A DNA stretch of 52,305 nucleotides from a candidate division FCPU426 bacterium (GTDB lineage: Bacteria > Oederibacteriota > Muellerivitia > Muellerivitales > Muellerivitaceae), in contig JASHNQ010000014.1 in the NCBI GenBank assembly GCA_030041545.1, positions 1 through 52,305 on the forward strand. The letters are read 5' to 3'. The notes beneath the pieces were generated by a model, which saw only the letters and a list, made by a program, of their open reading frames with translations, made no database searches and was not told the DNA's origin. Both the position numbers and the translations under genes were made by a program. Below are positions 8,728 to 16,936 of this stretch, in pieces (within the stretch, counting starts at the first letter, position 1; each line of letters opens with the position of its first letter).

Positions 8728-9696
8728 ATGAAAAAGTTTTTCTCTCTCTCAGCCTTGGCAAGCTTCCTTCTGGTGGGCCCTTGGGGCTGCAGCCACATGC
8801 CCAACCCAACAGCCCCCATCGTCAAAAGCTCCGACAGCCAGAATCAGGCGTCAACGGTTCCCAACCCGTCCTATGTCGCGGCCTGGTCCCAAGCCGGGTC
8901 CATCTCCTTTGTCAACCCCCAAGATGTGGCCGTGGACGGAAACAACAACGTCTATGTCACCGATGCAGGCCTGGGCGAGATTTTCAAGTTCGATTCCAAC
9001 GGCAATCTTTTGGCTCAATGGGGCAACACGGGGGCCAACGCTTTGGACGAACCCAACGGAGTCGTAGTCGAAAACGGGAACATCTATGTGGCCGACTCAG
9101 GAAACGACCGCATCGTGGAATTTGATCCCAACGGCGATATGCTGGCCCAGTTGTGCCCCGTCACATCCGACGGTTACGACCTATTTATTTACCCAACCGG
9201 TATTTCCTTCGACCCGTCCGGCAACCTTTACGTGGCGGACAACTCCGACCAGGTTTACCAATTCAATTCCTCGCTGCAGATGACCGCCCAATGGGGGACG
9301 AGCGGGACGACCAACGGCGTCTTCAATTACCCCGTCGTCTCGGTCGAAGACGGTTCGGGCAACGTCTACGTGGTGAATAACAATTCCGATAACGTCGTCA
9401 AATTCAACCCGGCGACCAACAGCGTCGCAACGTGGGGCCAAAGCGGCGGCCAAAACGGCCAATTCGAAGGCCCCAATGACGTAAAATTGGATCCCAACGG
9501 GAACGTTTATGTGGTGGATACCGACAACAACCGCATTGAGGTTTTAAGCACCAGCGGCGCCTATCAGACCCAATGGGGCAATGTTTCCGGATCTCAAGGC
9601 TTAAACGGTCCCACCGGTATCGCCTTGGACTCGAACGGAAACGCCTATGTGGTGGATAACGGCAACAATCGGATCGTTAAATACGCCTTAAACTAA
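8728..9696 (+). CDS. NHL-repeat six-bladed propeller lipoprotein
   Basis: The 322-residue protein begins with a short signal (MKKFFSLSALASFLLVG) and a cysteine at about residue 21 in PWGC, a slightly unusual lipobox because Trp precedes Gly-Cys. The remainder consists of six NHL blades. Each has the form (P)xGVxxDxxGNxYVxDxxNxRIxxF, for example VNPQDVAVDGNNNVYVTDAG near the start and NGPTGIALDSNGNAYVVDNG at the end, so a closed six-bladed beta-propeller is expected. NHL propellers bind proteins, nucleic acids or sugars; the ligand here is unknown. The gene diverges from the giant lectin gene and has a sigma-54-type promoter match. A strong hairpin terminator follows. The role is inferred to be extracytoplasmic, in adhesion or signalling. 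Confidence 0.85.
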   Translation: MKKFFSLSALASFLLVGPWGCSHMPNPTAPIVKSSDSQNQASTVPNPSYVAAWSQAGSISFVNPQDVAVDGNNNVYVTDAGLGEIFKFDSNGNLLAQWGNTGANALDEPNGVVVENGNIYVADSGNDRIVEFDPNGDMLAQLCPVTSDGYDLFIYPTGISFDPSGNLYVADNSDQVYQFNSSLQMTAQWGTSGTTNGVFNYPVVSVEDGSGNVYVVNNNSDNVVKFNPATNSVATWGQSGGQNGQFEGPNDVKLDPNGNVYVVDTDNNRIEVLSTSGAYQTQWGNVSGSQGLNGPTGIALDSNGNAYVVDNGNNRIVKYALN

Positions 9697-9704
9697 GATG
9701 ATTG

Positions 9705-9753
9705 GAAACCATAAAAGGGACGGTGGATCTTCCACCGTCCCTTTTATGGTTTC
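9705..9753. terminator. Bidirectional 23-bp hairpin terminator
   Basis: A perfect inverted repeat with 23-bp arms (9705-9727 and 9731-9753) encloses the three-base loop TCT. It sits between two convergent genes and contains A and T runs on both sides of its G+C-rich core. Its right arm includes the last three codons and stop of rsfS. It should end transcription from both directions. Confidence 0.85.
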
Positions 9754-10088
9754 AACCTCCTCGGGGCGTCGCTCCATAAGCCTTCCAGGTCGTAAAAGGC
9801 GCGATTTTCCTCTTTGAAAATGTGCACCACGACTTCCACGAAATCCAAAATCCACCAACTGTCGTCCTTGGAAGGGTTGACGTAAGCCGGCCCCTCCCCC
9901 TTCCCAAAGGCGTCCTCAACGCTTGAAACCAGGGCGGCAACGTGAGTGTTGGAAGTGCCGGAACAGATCACCATGAAATCCGCGTAGGAGGCGATGTCCC
10001 CTACCTCCAGGACTTGGATATCGACCGCTTTTTTGTCCCCAAGGGCTTTCAGGATTTTGGGAAGGACGGGGGGAATGGGAAAGGTCAC
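9744..10088 (-). CDS. rsfS: Ribosomal silencing factor RsfS
   Basis: The 114-residue product matches the RsfS/YbeB/Iojap family, which binds uL14 on the large subunit and blocks subunit joining during starvation. Diagnostic stretches are KKAVDIQVLEVGDIASYADF near residue 19, CSGTSNTHVAALVSSVEDAF in the middle, and DDSWWILDFVEVVVHIF followed by FYDLEGLW near the end. The start is GTG at 10088 with AAGG four to five bases upstream. It ends the minus-strand unit that begins with the dnaK-like genes; nadD and rsfS neighbour each other in many bacteria, here with a ComFB-like gene between them. Its last codons form one arm of a terminator hairpin. Confidence 0.95.
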   Translation of the reverse strand: MTFPIPPVLPKILKALGDKKAVDIQVLEVGDIASYADFMVICSGTSNTHVAALVSSVEDAFGKGEGPAYVNPSKDDSWWILDFVEVVVHIFKEENRAFYDLEGLWSDAPRRLKP

Positions 10089-10097
10089 TTGCCTTGC

Positions 10098-10364
10098 CTA
10101 CCGGGGATTGGCTTTGACCTGCTGGATGGCCTTGGAAAGTTCCACCACAATGTCGGTCTTGAATTGCTGTTTCAACTCGTCGACCCGCGTGTAAAGGCGC
10201 CCCTTCTCGGTTACCACGTAGCGCGGGGGAAGATGGTTGAGGGCGAAAGCCATCACGTCCAGCTTGGCCTTTTCATCCAATTTCAACGATTGGTAGGATG
10301 ATTCCGTTAAAAGCTCCTCCAAGGCGTGCTTGACGGCCTCCTCCATAAAGTTGAGTAGTTGCAT
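10098..10364 (-). CDS. ComFB-family protein
   Basis: The 88-residue protein resembles the late-competence ComFB family: LNFMEEAVKHALEELL at the N-terminus, then the core DVMAFALNHLPPRYVVTEKG with the conserved LPPRYV. The paired cysteines (CxxC) that precede the core in Bacillus ComFB are absent. ComFB-domain proteins have been reported as cyclic-dinucleotide receptors; whether this one binds such a ligand is unknown. It sits between nadD (8 bases away) and rsfS (9 bases away) in one operon. The window also encodes a diguanylate cyclase, but far away. Start ATG at 10364 has a weak ribosome binding site; an internal ATG at 10346 is possible. Confidence 0.75.
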   Translation of the reverse strand: MQLLNFMEEAVKHALEELLTESSYQSLKLDEKAKLDVMAFALNHLPPRYVVTEKGRLYTRVDELKQQFKTDIVVELSKAIQQVKANPR

Positions 10365-10372
10365 AAGTATCC

Positions 10373-10990
10373 CTATAGGTAAAGCTGCTGGTTATGAATG
10401 AACTGCTCAACGGCCTCCGGCACCAGGTATTTGATGCTCTTCCATTCCCGAACCCGGCGCCGAATGGTGGTGGCGCTGATGTCCCACAGGATCGAGTCCT
10501 CGACCAAAATCCGGTCCAACCATTCATTGGCGGCGCCCTCCGCCGTCAAAAAATGACGGTTGAGGATTTTGGGGGCGTCGTAGCCGGGCCTTGAGACCGC
10601 GATAAACCTGCACAATTGGAGGAGCTCACCGATGCTTTTCCAGGAGGCGATCTCCACCAGCATATCGGCTCCGATAATGAAGTAAAGCTCCACCTTATCC
10701 CCAAAAAAATGGCGGAAATGCCGGACCGTATCGATGCTGTACGATTTCCCGCCCTTCTCTACCTCATAGGTGGAAACGTCGAAGCAAGGGTTGCTGACGG
10801 TGGCGAGGAACGCCATCACCGACCTTTTTTGGGCGTCCACCAGATCCGCCGGGTCCTTGTGCGGCGGAAGAGCGGTGGGGATGAAAATCACCTTGTCGAG
10901 GTTGTGCTTGGAGCGGACATCCTCGGCGATGGCCAAATGGCCGTAATGGATGGGATTGAAGGTTCCCCCGAACAACGCGACGGACTTCAT
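10373..10990 (-). CDS. nadD: Nicotinate-nucleotide adenylyltransferase
   Basis: The enzyme transfers AMP from ATP to nicotinate mononucleotide in NAD synthesis. The 205-residue product has the nucleotidyltransferase motif GGTFNPIHYGHL at residues 9-20 (with the HxGH-type histidines), PPHK near residue 43, the FIIGADML strand, and the C-terminal ISATTIRRRV in place of the common ISSTxIR. Its ATG overlaps the TGA of the dnaK-like gene by one base (TGATG), so translation is probably coupled. The nadD-rsfS order is conserved across bacteria. Confidence 0.95.
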   Translation of the reverse strand: MKSVALFGGTFNPIHYGHLAIAEDVRSKHNLDKVIFIPTALPPHKDPADLVDAQKRSVMAFLATVSNPCFDVSTYEVEKGGKSYSIDTVRHFRHFFGDKVELYFIIGADMLVEIASWKSIGELLQLCRFIAVSRPGYDAPKILNRHFLTAEGAANEWLDRILVEDSILWDISATTIRRRVREWKSIKYLVPEAVEQFIHNQQLYL

Positions 10991-12753
10991 CAGGAGTTGG
11001 GCTCGTCGGGGTCTTTGAGCAGGAAATTGATCATGTCCCCGGTCAGCACTTCCGCGTCGCCCGACCCCGGAGTGGACTCGGGCGGAAGAGGCGCTAGGGA
11101 GGAGGTTGGGGTGACGGGCAGCGCGCCAGCCTTTTTACCGGCTTCCACCGGCGCCTTGGATTCCTTTTCCGCCTTGGGCGCGGTGGAGATCACCCGGCCC
11201 TTGGCCGCCTGGACGAGCCTTTCCAGTTCATCCTTGCTCAAACCGCTGGTGGCCGACACCTTCATTTGCTGCGTTTGGCCGGTCGCGACGTTCTTGGCCG
11301 TGACATGCACGATGCCATTGGAGTCGATGGCGAAGGTAACCTCGACCTGAACCGCCCCTGCCGGCGCCGGAGGCAGGCCTACGAAGGAGAAAAAACCGAG
11401 GGTCTTGTTGTTGTTGGCGACTTTAGATTCGCCCTGGAGGACCTTCACGTTAACGGAGGTCTGCATATCCTTAACAGTCGAGTAAAGCTTGCTCATTTTC
11501 GTAGGGACGGTGGTGTTGCGGGGTATGATCACGCTGAAAGTCCCGCCCAAGGTCTCGACTCCCAGGGACAGGGGCGTCACGTCCAGCAAGAGGGCGTTGC
11601 GGACGTTCCCATTGATGATGCCCGCTTGGATGGCGGCCCCCAAAGCCACGGCCTCATCGGGGTTGACCTTGGTGTTCGGCTCCTTGTTGAAAAACCGGCG
11701 CACCGTGTCCCGTACCTTCGGCATGCGGGTCATCCCCCCCACCAGGATGACGTCGTTAAGGTCGTTGGGGGTCAAGTTGGCGTCCCGCAGGGCTTTTTTG
11801 CAGGGTTCCAGCGTCCTTTCAACCAGGACTGCCACCATGGTTTCGTAGTCCGGGCGCCCCAGGTTGTAGGACAGGTTGAGGGGCGTGCCCTCCTTTTTGG
11901 TGATGAAGGGAAGGTTGATGTCCACGGCCGGCGCGGAGGATAAGTCGCATTTCGCCTTTTCCGCCGCCTCCCGAAGCCGTTGCAGGGCTACCGGTTCCTG
12001 CCGCAGGTCCACCCCATGGTCGGCCTGGAACTTTTCCAGCACCCATTGCATGATGGCCTGGTCGAAATCATCCCCCCCTAGGTGGGTATCCCCGCATGTG
12101 GCGAGGACCCGGTAAAGGCCGTTCAAAAGCTCCAGGATGGTGACGTCCAGCGTGCCTCCCCCCAAATCGTAGACGGCGATCCTCTGGTTTTTCTTGGTAT
12201 CGAAGTCGTAGGCCAGGGCGGCGGCGGTGGGCTCGTTGATGATCCGCAACACCTCGAACCCGGCGATCTTGCCAGCGTCCTTGGTGGCTTGGCGTTGGGA
12301 ATCGTTGAAATAGGCGGGCACGGTCACGACTGCGTTCGTCACCCGCTCGCCCAGCCGGGCCTCCACGTCCTGCTTGATTTTTTGGAGGATGATGGCCGAT
12401 ATCTCCTCCGGGGACTTGAGTTGGTCGTCCAGACGGATGCGGATATCCCCGTTTTCCGACCCCTCAATGGCATAGGGGACCAGTGTTTTATCCTTTTGGA
12501 CGTCGTCGTCGGTAATCTTGCGGCCGATAAACCTTTTGATGGAGGCCACGGTTCCGTGGGGATTAGTGATGGCCTGGTGCTTGGCGTCCAACCCCACTAG
12601 CCAGGTTTTCTGGGCCGTGAAAGCCACTACCGAAGGGGTAGTGGAATACCCGTCCGAATTCGAGATGACCTGGGGTTCCCCACCGTTCAAGTAAGCCACA
12701 CAGGAATTCGTGGTTCCCAAGTCGATGCCAACGGCCGTGCTTTTATCCGCCAT
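10990..12753 (-). CDS. Hsp70 (DnaK-like) lacking the C-terminal lid
   Basis: The 587-residue chaperone has a complete Hsp70 ATPase domain: [13 protein letters not shown] at 8-20, [45 protein letters not shown] and [13 protein letters not shown]. Next come the linker [14 protein letters not shown] and a full beta-sandwich substrate domain ending at [10 protein letters not shown], about residue 512. Normal DnaK (about 640 residues) then has an alpha-helical lid. Here only some 75 residues rich in Ala, Pro, Lys and Ser follow, ending in a short acidic helix ([18 protein letters not shown]). It is therefore a specialised paralogue or a lid-less form. It lies 49 bases after a J-domain gene and overlaps nadD. 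No grpE is present nearby. Confidence 0.92.
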   Translation of the reverse strand: MADKSTAVGIDLGTTNSCVAYLNGGEPQVISNSDGYSTTPSVVAFTAQKTWLVGLDAKHQAITNPHGTVASIKRFIGRKITDDDVQKDKTLVPYAIEGSENGDIRIRLDDQLKSPEEISAIILQKIKQDVEARLGERVTNAVVTVPAYFNDSQRQATKDAGKIAGFEVLRIINEPTAAALAYDFDTKKNQRIAVYDLGGGTLDVTILELLNGLYRVLATCGDTHLGGDDFDQAIMQWVLEKFQADHGVDLRQEPVALQRLREAAEKAKCDLSSAPAVDINLPFITKKEGTPLNLSYNLGRPDYETMVAVLVERTLEPCKKALRDANLTPNDLNDVILVGGMTRMPKVRDTVRRFFNKEPNTKVNPDEAVALGAAIQAGIINGNVRNALLLDVTPLSLGVETLGGTFSVIIPRNTTVPTKMSKLYSTVKDMQTSVNVKVLQGESKVANNNKTLGFFSFVGLPPAPAGAVQVEVTFAIDSNGIVHVTAKNVATGQTQQMKVSATSGLSKDELERLVQAAKGRVISTAPKAEKESKAPVEAGKKAGALPVTPTSSLAPLPPESTPGSGDAEVLTGDMINFLLKDPDEPNS

Positions 12754-12802
12754 TCCAACCCCGATCTAAAAAATATCCCGTCTTAACACCTGAAGGCCGC
12801 TT

Positions 12803-13369
12803 TCAAACTTTCTTCCCGTACACGAAGCTCATGACGGTGCTAAGGGTCTTTTTCGCCTCATAGTCGCCCGGATTGTATTTAATGGCCCTCTCAAAACAAG
12901 ATACGGCGTCCTTAAAGTTGCCCTGATAAGCGTACAAAATACCCAAATTATAGTGGGCATTCTCAAAACCGGGAACCAGCTTGATACAGGCGACCCATTC
13001 GTGCTGGGCCTGGTTCCAACTGTCCTTGTCCTCAAAAAAGGCGTTTCCCCTTTTAAAGTGCTCTTCCGCCTCGGTTTCTTCCTTGGATTTCATCATTTTC
13101 AAAAGGCCCTTTTTCACGCCGTAAAGCTCCCCGACCTCCCGCCGGATGTCGTTGCGCACCTGGAAATTATAGATTTCCCTTTTTTGAGGATCGCTGAGGA
13201 TATTGTAGGCCTCGACAATTTCCATGGTTTGTTCGATGGCCCAATCCACCCGGGTCGGGTTCCGGTCGGGATGGTGTTCGAAAATCAAATGTTTATAGGT
13301 TTCTTGGAGTTGGTTCAAATCGATGGGGGGATAAAGCTTAAATATTTCATAGTAATTTTTTTTCGCCAT
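12803..13369 (-). CDS. J-domain protein with TPR tail
   Basis: The 188-residue protein starts with a J domain of about 70 residues: NYYEIFKLYPPIDLNQLQET, the invariant HPD in FEHHPDRNP near residue 33, and AYNILSDPQKREIYNF. Unlike DnaJ it has no Gly/Phe region or zinc fingers. Residues from about 100 on form TPR-like helices (AEEHFKRGNAFFEDKD, AHYNLGILYAYQGNFKDA, CFERAIKYNPGDYEAKK). The J domain should stimulate the ATPase of the Hsp70 encoded next door, while the TPR would choose clients or partners. It heads the J-hsp70-nadD-comFB-rsfS unit. AAGG lies a few bases before the ATG. Confidence 0.88.
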   Translation of the reverse strand: MAKKNYYEIFKLYPPIDLNQLQETYKHLIFEHHPDRNPTRVDWAIEQTMEIVEAYNILSDPQKREIYNFQVRNDIRREVGELYGVKKGLLKMMKSKEETEAEEHFKRGNAFFEDKDSWNQAQHEWVACIKLVPGFENAHYNLGILYAYQGNFKDAVSCFERAIKYNPGDYEAKKTLSTVMSFVYGKKV

Positions 13370-13638
13370 TAACCTTGCCTTCTTCCCCGGAACCGGTCTG
13401 CTAATGGTTGAATTTTCCCCTTCGTTGCATTTTAAACAGTTTTAGTTCTAAAGAAAACTTGTATTTATCCCGGGTTTTATGGCAAAGTGGGTGCGAGCCG
13501 GAACAAAAAAGCGGAAGCCGGAATTTCCAAATCTCAAAGACGCCTGTAAAGAAGTTTTCCGTGATTTCCCCGAAGCTCCCCCGGCCCAGCCTCCGGGATC
13601 CCGTCCCTCTTGGTCCATAATTTTTTTACCATCTCCGC

Positions 13639-14784
13639 TTAGTAGGCGTTGCCGATTTTCACCAAATTATCCCGGTGTACCGCTGCCACGGCCAAACCCG
13701 GGCCCAACTTTTGGGAAATCTCGGAGGTTCTCAAACCCTTGATGCGGTCCAGGTCATGGGAGGAATAACTGGAGATACCCTTGGCGATTTCCCGGCCGTC
13801 CAGGGCCATGATACGCACAATATCCCCCTTGGCCCAAATTCCGTGAACCGAGCGCACGCCCGTGGGCAGAAGGCTCTTATGGCGGTCGGTCAAGGCTTTG
13901 GCGGCGCCTTCGTCCACCGTGATCTCGCCCTTGGGCTTCACGCCCCAGGCCAGCCAGCGTTTACGGCTCGCCATTTTGGGGGAAGAAGGATGGAAAAAGG
14001 TCCCGACTTTTTCCGCGCCCAGGACGCGGAGCAGAACCCGCCGGTTCCCGCCGTTGGCGATGACCATGGGCACGCCCGACCACATCATGTTTTTGGCGGC
14101 TTGGATCTTGGAGAGCATGCCGCCGGTCCCCACCGAAGTGGAGGAGCGGCTCGCGCCTTTTTCCAGCCGATCCTCCCATTGGTAAACTTCCGAGATCAAC
14201 CGGGCCCGGGGGTTCAAAACCGGGTCTTCGCTGAAAAAACCGTCCTGGTCCGTCAAGAGAACCAGCAGGTCCGCCTCGCACAAGTGGCAGACCAAGGCCC
14301 CCAGCGTATCGTTGTTGCCGAAACGGATCTCCTCAACGGCCACCGTGTCGTTCTCGTTGACGACCGGAACGATTCCGTGCCGGAATAGTTCCAAGAAGGT
14401 GTTGTGCGCGTTGGAATAGCGGCCCCGGTCCGACAGGTCTTCCCGCGTCAACAGGATCTGCGCCACCCTCAACCCAAAACGCCGGAAGGCTGTTTCATAG
14501 GCGTGCATCAAGCTGCTTTGGCCCACAGCGGCCAGGGCCTGGAGCTGGGCCATTTCCTTGGGACGCTGGCGGAAACCCAGTTCAAAAAGGCCCACCGCGA
14601 TGGCGCCCGAAGTGACGATCACGGACTGGATCCCCCGTTTTTGCAGGGCCTGGACCTGTTGGGCCAGGTTTCTCAAAAACCGGGTCTGGATCCGCCGGCG
14701 CTTGGAATCGGTCAATAGGCTGCTGCCGGCCTTGACCACCACCCGCCGGACTTTGGAAAGTTGGGCCCTCCGGTCAGGTTCCAT
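13639..14784 (-). CDS. proB: Glutamate 5-kinase
   Basis: The enzyme phosphorylates glutamate in the first step of proline synthesis. The 381-residue product has an amino-acid kinase domain (VVVKAGSSLLTD near residue 14, VIVTSGAIAVG, NENDTVAVEEIRFGNND, TDQDGFFSEDP, GTGGMLSKIQAA) and a C-terminal PUA domain from about residue 285 (GEITVDEGAAKAL, LLPTGVRSVHG, KGDIVRIM). Start ATG 14784 is preceded by GGGAGG at six bases and overlaps the obg stop region by 11 bases. The partner gene proA, usually next, is absent; the following genes are the J-domain/Hsp70 pair. The 13370-13638 gap downstream has no recognisable gene. Confidence 0.95.
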   Translation of the reverse strand: MEPDRRAQLSKVRRVVVKAGSSLLTDSKRRRIQTRFLRNLAQQVQALQKRGIQSVIVTSGAIAVGLFELGFRQRPKEMAQLQALAAVGQSSLMHAYETAFRRFGLRVAQILLTREDLSDRGRYSNAHNTFLELFRHGIVPVVNENDTVAVEEIRFGNNDTLGALVCHLCEADLLVLLTDQDGFFSEDPVLNPRARLISEVYQWEDRLEKGASRSSTSVGTGGMLSKIQAAKNMMWSGVPMVIANGGNRRVLLRVLGAEKVGTFFHPSSPKMASRKRWLAWGVKPKGEITVDEGAAKALTDRHKSLLPTGVRSVHGIWAKGDIVRIMALDGREIAKGISSYSSHDLDRIKGLRTSEISQKLGPGLAVAAVHRDNLVKIGNAY

Positions 14785-16066
14785 GGCGTCCTCCCGGTCT
14801 CTCACCCCCGAAAACAAGCTGCTGGCCGCCGCAATCAATGGTGTCCCCTTCCCGGAGGCCCATTTTTTTCAATTCCTTGAGCACGCCCATTCTTTGAAGG
14901 ATTTTCTCGAATCGCTCCAAGGCATCCCGGCTGTTGAAGTTCGTCATGACAACCCATTTTTTGATTTCGTCGCCCGTCACGTAAAAAACCCCCTCCCCTT
15001 TTTCGACGTGAAACCGGGCTTTCGCTTGATAAACGGTTTCCGGGATCGGCGGGGCGAAGACCACTTCCCTCCGGGATTGGGAGAGCATTTTCCAGGCTTC
15101 TTCCAAGAGCCGGTCCAGCCCCTCGCCGGTAACCGCCGAAATCGCCAGGACTCGTTCCCCTTTTTTCCGCAATTTTTCCATCCATTTCCGGTAATCCAGG
15201 CGGGAGACGGCATCCACCTTGGTGAGCGCCAAAAGCTCGGGCACGGCAGAAAAAACCGGGCTGTGCCGTTGAAGCTCGCGGCGGATGGTCCGAACCCTGG
15301 ATTCCAGTTCCGAGTACCGGGTCAGGGTCGCCACTTCCACCAAGTGTAACAAAACCTTGGTGCGTTCTAGATGCCTTAAAAACCGGATACCCAGGCCTTT
15401 TCCCTGGCTGGCTCCCTCGATCAACCCAGGAACGTCGGCCAGCACGAAGCTGCGGCCCTCCGGCAGGCGGACGACCCCCAACTGGGGTTCCAAGGTGGTG
15501 AAAGGATAATCAGCGATTTTGGGGAGGGCGCGGGTCACCCGGGACAGGAGGGTGGATTTGCCAGCGTTAGGAAAACCCACGATGCCCACGTCCGCCAGGA
15601 GTTTCAATTCCAGCCGGAGGGTCTTCGTCTCACCCGGCTCCCCTCTTTCGGCCAGCCGCGGTGCCCGCTGCGTGGAGGTGGTGAAAGTGGTATTGCCCCG
15701 ACCTCCCCGGCCACCCCGGGCGAGGAGAAACCGCATGCCGTCCCGGTCCATGTCCACGACCAATTCCCCGTTTTCGCCCCAAACCAGCGTGCCCACCGGG
15801 ACCCGGATGGTCACCGGCTCGGCGTCCTTGCCATGCTGGTTCTTCCCCTTGCCGTGCTCCCCGTGACGGGCGCGGTAAAGGGGCCGGTAAACAAAATCCA
15901 CCAGGGTGCCGACGTCCGTGCGGGCCTCCAAGAAAATATCGCCGCCCCGGCCGCCGTTGCCGCCGTTAGGGCCGCCCCGGGGCACGTATTTCTCCCGGCG
16001 GAAACTAACGCATCCATTGCCGCCCGCCCCGGCCTCCACCGTGATGGTCGCTTCATCAATGATCAT
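14774..16066 (-). CDS. obg: GTPase Obg/CgtA
   Basis: The 430-residue GTPase acts in late 50S ribosome assembly and stress signalling. The glycine-rich Obg fold occupies the first 158 residues (AGAGGNGCVSFRREKYVPRG, GGNGGRGGD, ARGGRGGRGN). The G domain follows with G1 GFPNAGKST, switch DYPFTTLEP, G3 DVPG, G4 TKVD and G5 SAVTGEG. The C-terminal OCT domain is present (ARFHVEKGEGVFYVTGDEIK, ALERFEKILQRMGV). It stands in the classic rplU-rpmA-obg-proB order, separated from rpmA by a strong hairpin terminator, which suggests reduced expression relative to the ribosomal proteins. Confidence 0.97.
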   Translation of the reverse strand: MIIDEATITVEAGAGGNGCVSFRREKYVPRGGPNGGNGGRGGDIFLEARTDVGTLVDFVYRPLYRARHGEHGKGKNQHGKDAEPVTIRVPVGTLVWGENGELVVDMDRDGMRFLLARGGRGGRGNTTFTTSTQRAPRLAERGEPGETKTLRLELKLLADVGIVGFPNAGKSTLLSRVTRALPKIADYPFTTLEPQLGVVRLPEGRSFVLADVPGLIEGASQGKGLGIRFLRHLERTKVLLHLVEVATLTRYSELESRVRTIRRELQRHSPVFSAVPELLALTKVDAVSRLDYRKWMEKLRKKGERVLAISAVTGEGLDRLLEEAWKMLSQSRREVVFAPPIPETVYQAKARFHVEKGEGVFYVTGDEIKKWVVMTNFNSRDALERFEKILQRMGVLKELKKMGLREGDTIDCGGQQLVFGGERPGGRHGT

Positions 16067-16094
16067 CGCTGCCCGCCCTCATTCGCCCTAAAAC

Positions 16095-16124
16095 AAAAAA
16101 ACCCCGCCCAAGGGCGGGGTTTTT
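16095..16124. terminator. Hairpin terminator between rpmA and obg
   Basis: CCCCGCCC/GGGCGGGG pairs around a two-base AA centre. It is flanked by an A run (16095-16101) and a T run (16120-16124), so on the minus strand the stem is followed by seven T residues. It lies between the rpmA stop and the obg start, and probably terminates part of the rplU-rpmA transcripts. Confidence 0.85.
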
Positions 16125-16139
16125 CCCGACAGGCCGGCC

Positions 16140-16400
16140 TTAAGCCTGTTGGGGCTCGATGCTCACCTTTTTAAGGCCCTTTTTGAACTCGCGGAAGGTC
16201 ACCAACCCCGAAACCTTGGCGAAAAGGGTGTCATCCTTGCCAACGCCCACGTTTTGCCCGGGTTTGTACCGCAGGCCCCTTTGGCGGATTAAAATGCTTC
16301 CCGCCGTCACGAAATTGCCGCCGAAGGCCTTGATACCCAGCCGCTGGCTGTGGCTGTCGCGCCCGTTGCGGGTGGAGCCACCCGCTTTATGCTGACCCAT
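16140..16400 (-). CDS. rpmA: 50S ribosomal protein bL27
   Basis: The 86-residue protein has the bL27 N-terminus [20 protein letters not shown] directly after Met, reaching towards the peptidyl-transferase centre, followed by [21 protein letters not shown] and [20 protein letters not shown]. There is no N-terminal processed extension of the Firmicutes type. GGGAGG lies six bases before the ATG. It follows rplU after 121 bases that hold a perfect 14-bp hairpin. Confidence 0.98.
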   Translation of the reverse strand: MGQHKAGGSTRNGRDSHSQRLGIKAFGGNFVTAGSILIRQRGLRYKPGQNVGVGKDDTLFAKVSGLVTFREFKKGLKKVSIEPQQA

Positions 16401-16447
16401 AACAACCTCCCGACAAAATTAAGGATATGCAACGAACAATGGTTGGT

Positions 16448-16478
16448 AAGTTTTGTTTGGCAAAGCCAAACAAAACTT
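16448..16478. repeat. Perfect 14-bp hairpin between rplU and rpmA
   Basis: AAGTTTTGTTTGGC (16448-16461) and its exact complement (16465-16478) enclose the loop AAA. No T run follows on the minus strand (next bases CTTACC), so it is not a standard terminator. It could tune rpmA expression or stabilise the rplU mRNA end. Confidence 0.7.
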
Positions 16479-16521
16479 TACATGAACTCCAAAACCAACG
16501 CTCAAAACTTAAAACTGTATC

Positions 16522-16836
16522 TTATGCCGTGAGGATTTTCTCAATCGACACGGTGGTGTATTGGGGACGGGACCCCTTGGTGCGCATGGTGTTTTTACGG
16601 CGGCGGTAGCGGAACACCCGTATTTTTTTGCCCTGGATGGCCCCCATGATTTTTCCGGTGACCTTGATGCTTTTGACCTCGCTCTGCCTCACCCGTAATT
16701 GACCGTTGTTTTCCAGCATCACCACATGGTTGAACTCGATGGGATCCCCGGGGTTTCCCTTGAGGCGGTTGACCTTGATCACGTCCCCTTCGGAAACGCG
16801 GTATTGCTTCCCGCCGGTTTGAATCACTGCGTACAT
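16522..16836 (-). CDS. rplU: 50S ribosomal protein bL21
   Basis: The 104-residue product (family about 103) has YAVIQTGGKQYRVSEGDVI at the N-terminus, LRVRQSEVKSIKVTGKIMG in the middle and RYRRRKNTMRTKGSRPQYT at the RNA-binding C-terminus. Start ATG 16836 is chosen over an upstream frame start because AGGAGG lies six bases before it. It heads the rplU-rpmA-obg-proB series behind a good promoter. Confidence 0.98.
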   Translation of the reverse strand: MYAVIQTGGKQYRVSEGDVIKVNRLKGNPGDPIEFNHVVMLENNGQLRVRQSEVKSIKVTGKIMGAIQGKKIRVFRYRRRKNTMRTKGSRPQYTTVSIEKILTA

Positions 16837-16883
16837 GACTTCCTCCTGGAGAATGCGACCCCTCAAGGCCGCAAAGAGGGTAG

Positions 16884-16912
16884 AGTTTATTCATCCACGC
16901 GGGCCTTGTCAA
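16884..16912 (-). promoter_or_regulatory. Promoter of rplU operon
   Basis: On the minus strand, the -35 is TTGACA (16907-16912), the spacer 17 bases and the -10 TAAACT (16884-16889). Transcription would start near 16877, giving a leader of about 40 bases that includes the AGGAGG site. Confidence 0.7.
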
Positions 16913-16936
16913 GCATCCGCCGCCCTTGGAAGCGGC

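Noticed and set aside
13370-13638. CIRCE or other heat-shock operator before the J-domain/Hsp70 genes
   Set aside because: No TTAGCACTC-N9-GAGTGCTAA-like sequence is present; only TTAGCAG without a partner.
13479-13742. Plus-strand open frame of 87 codons in the gap after proB
   Set aside because: No ribosome binding site; it runs antisense into proB and ends in low-complexity Pro/Arg sequence.
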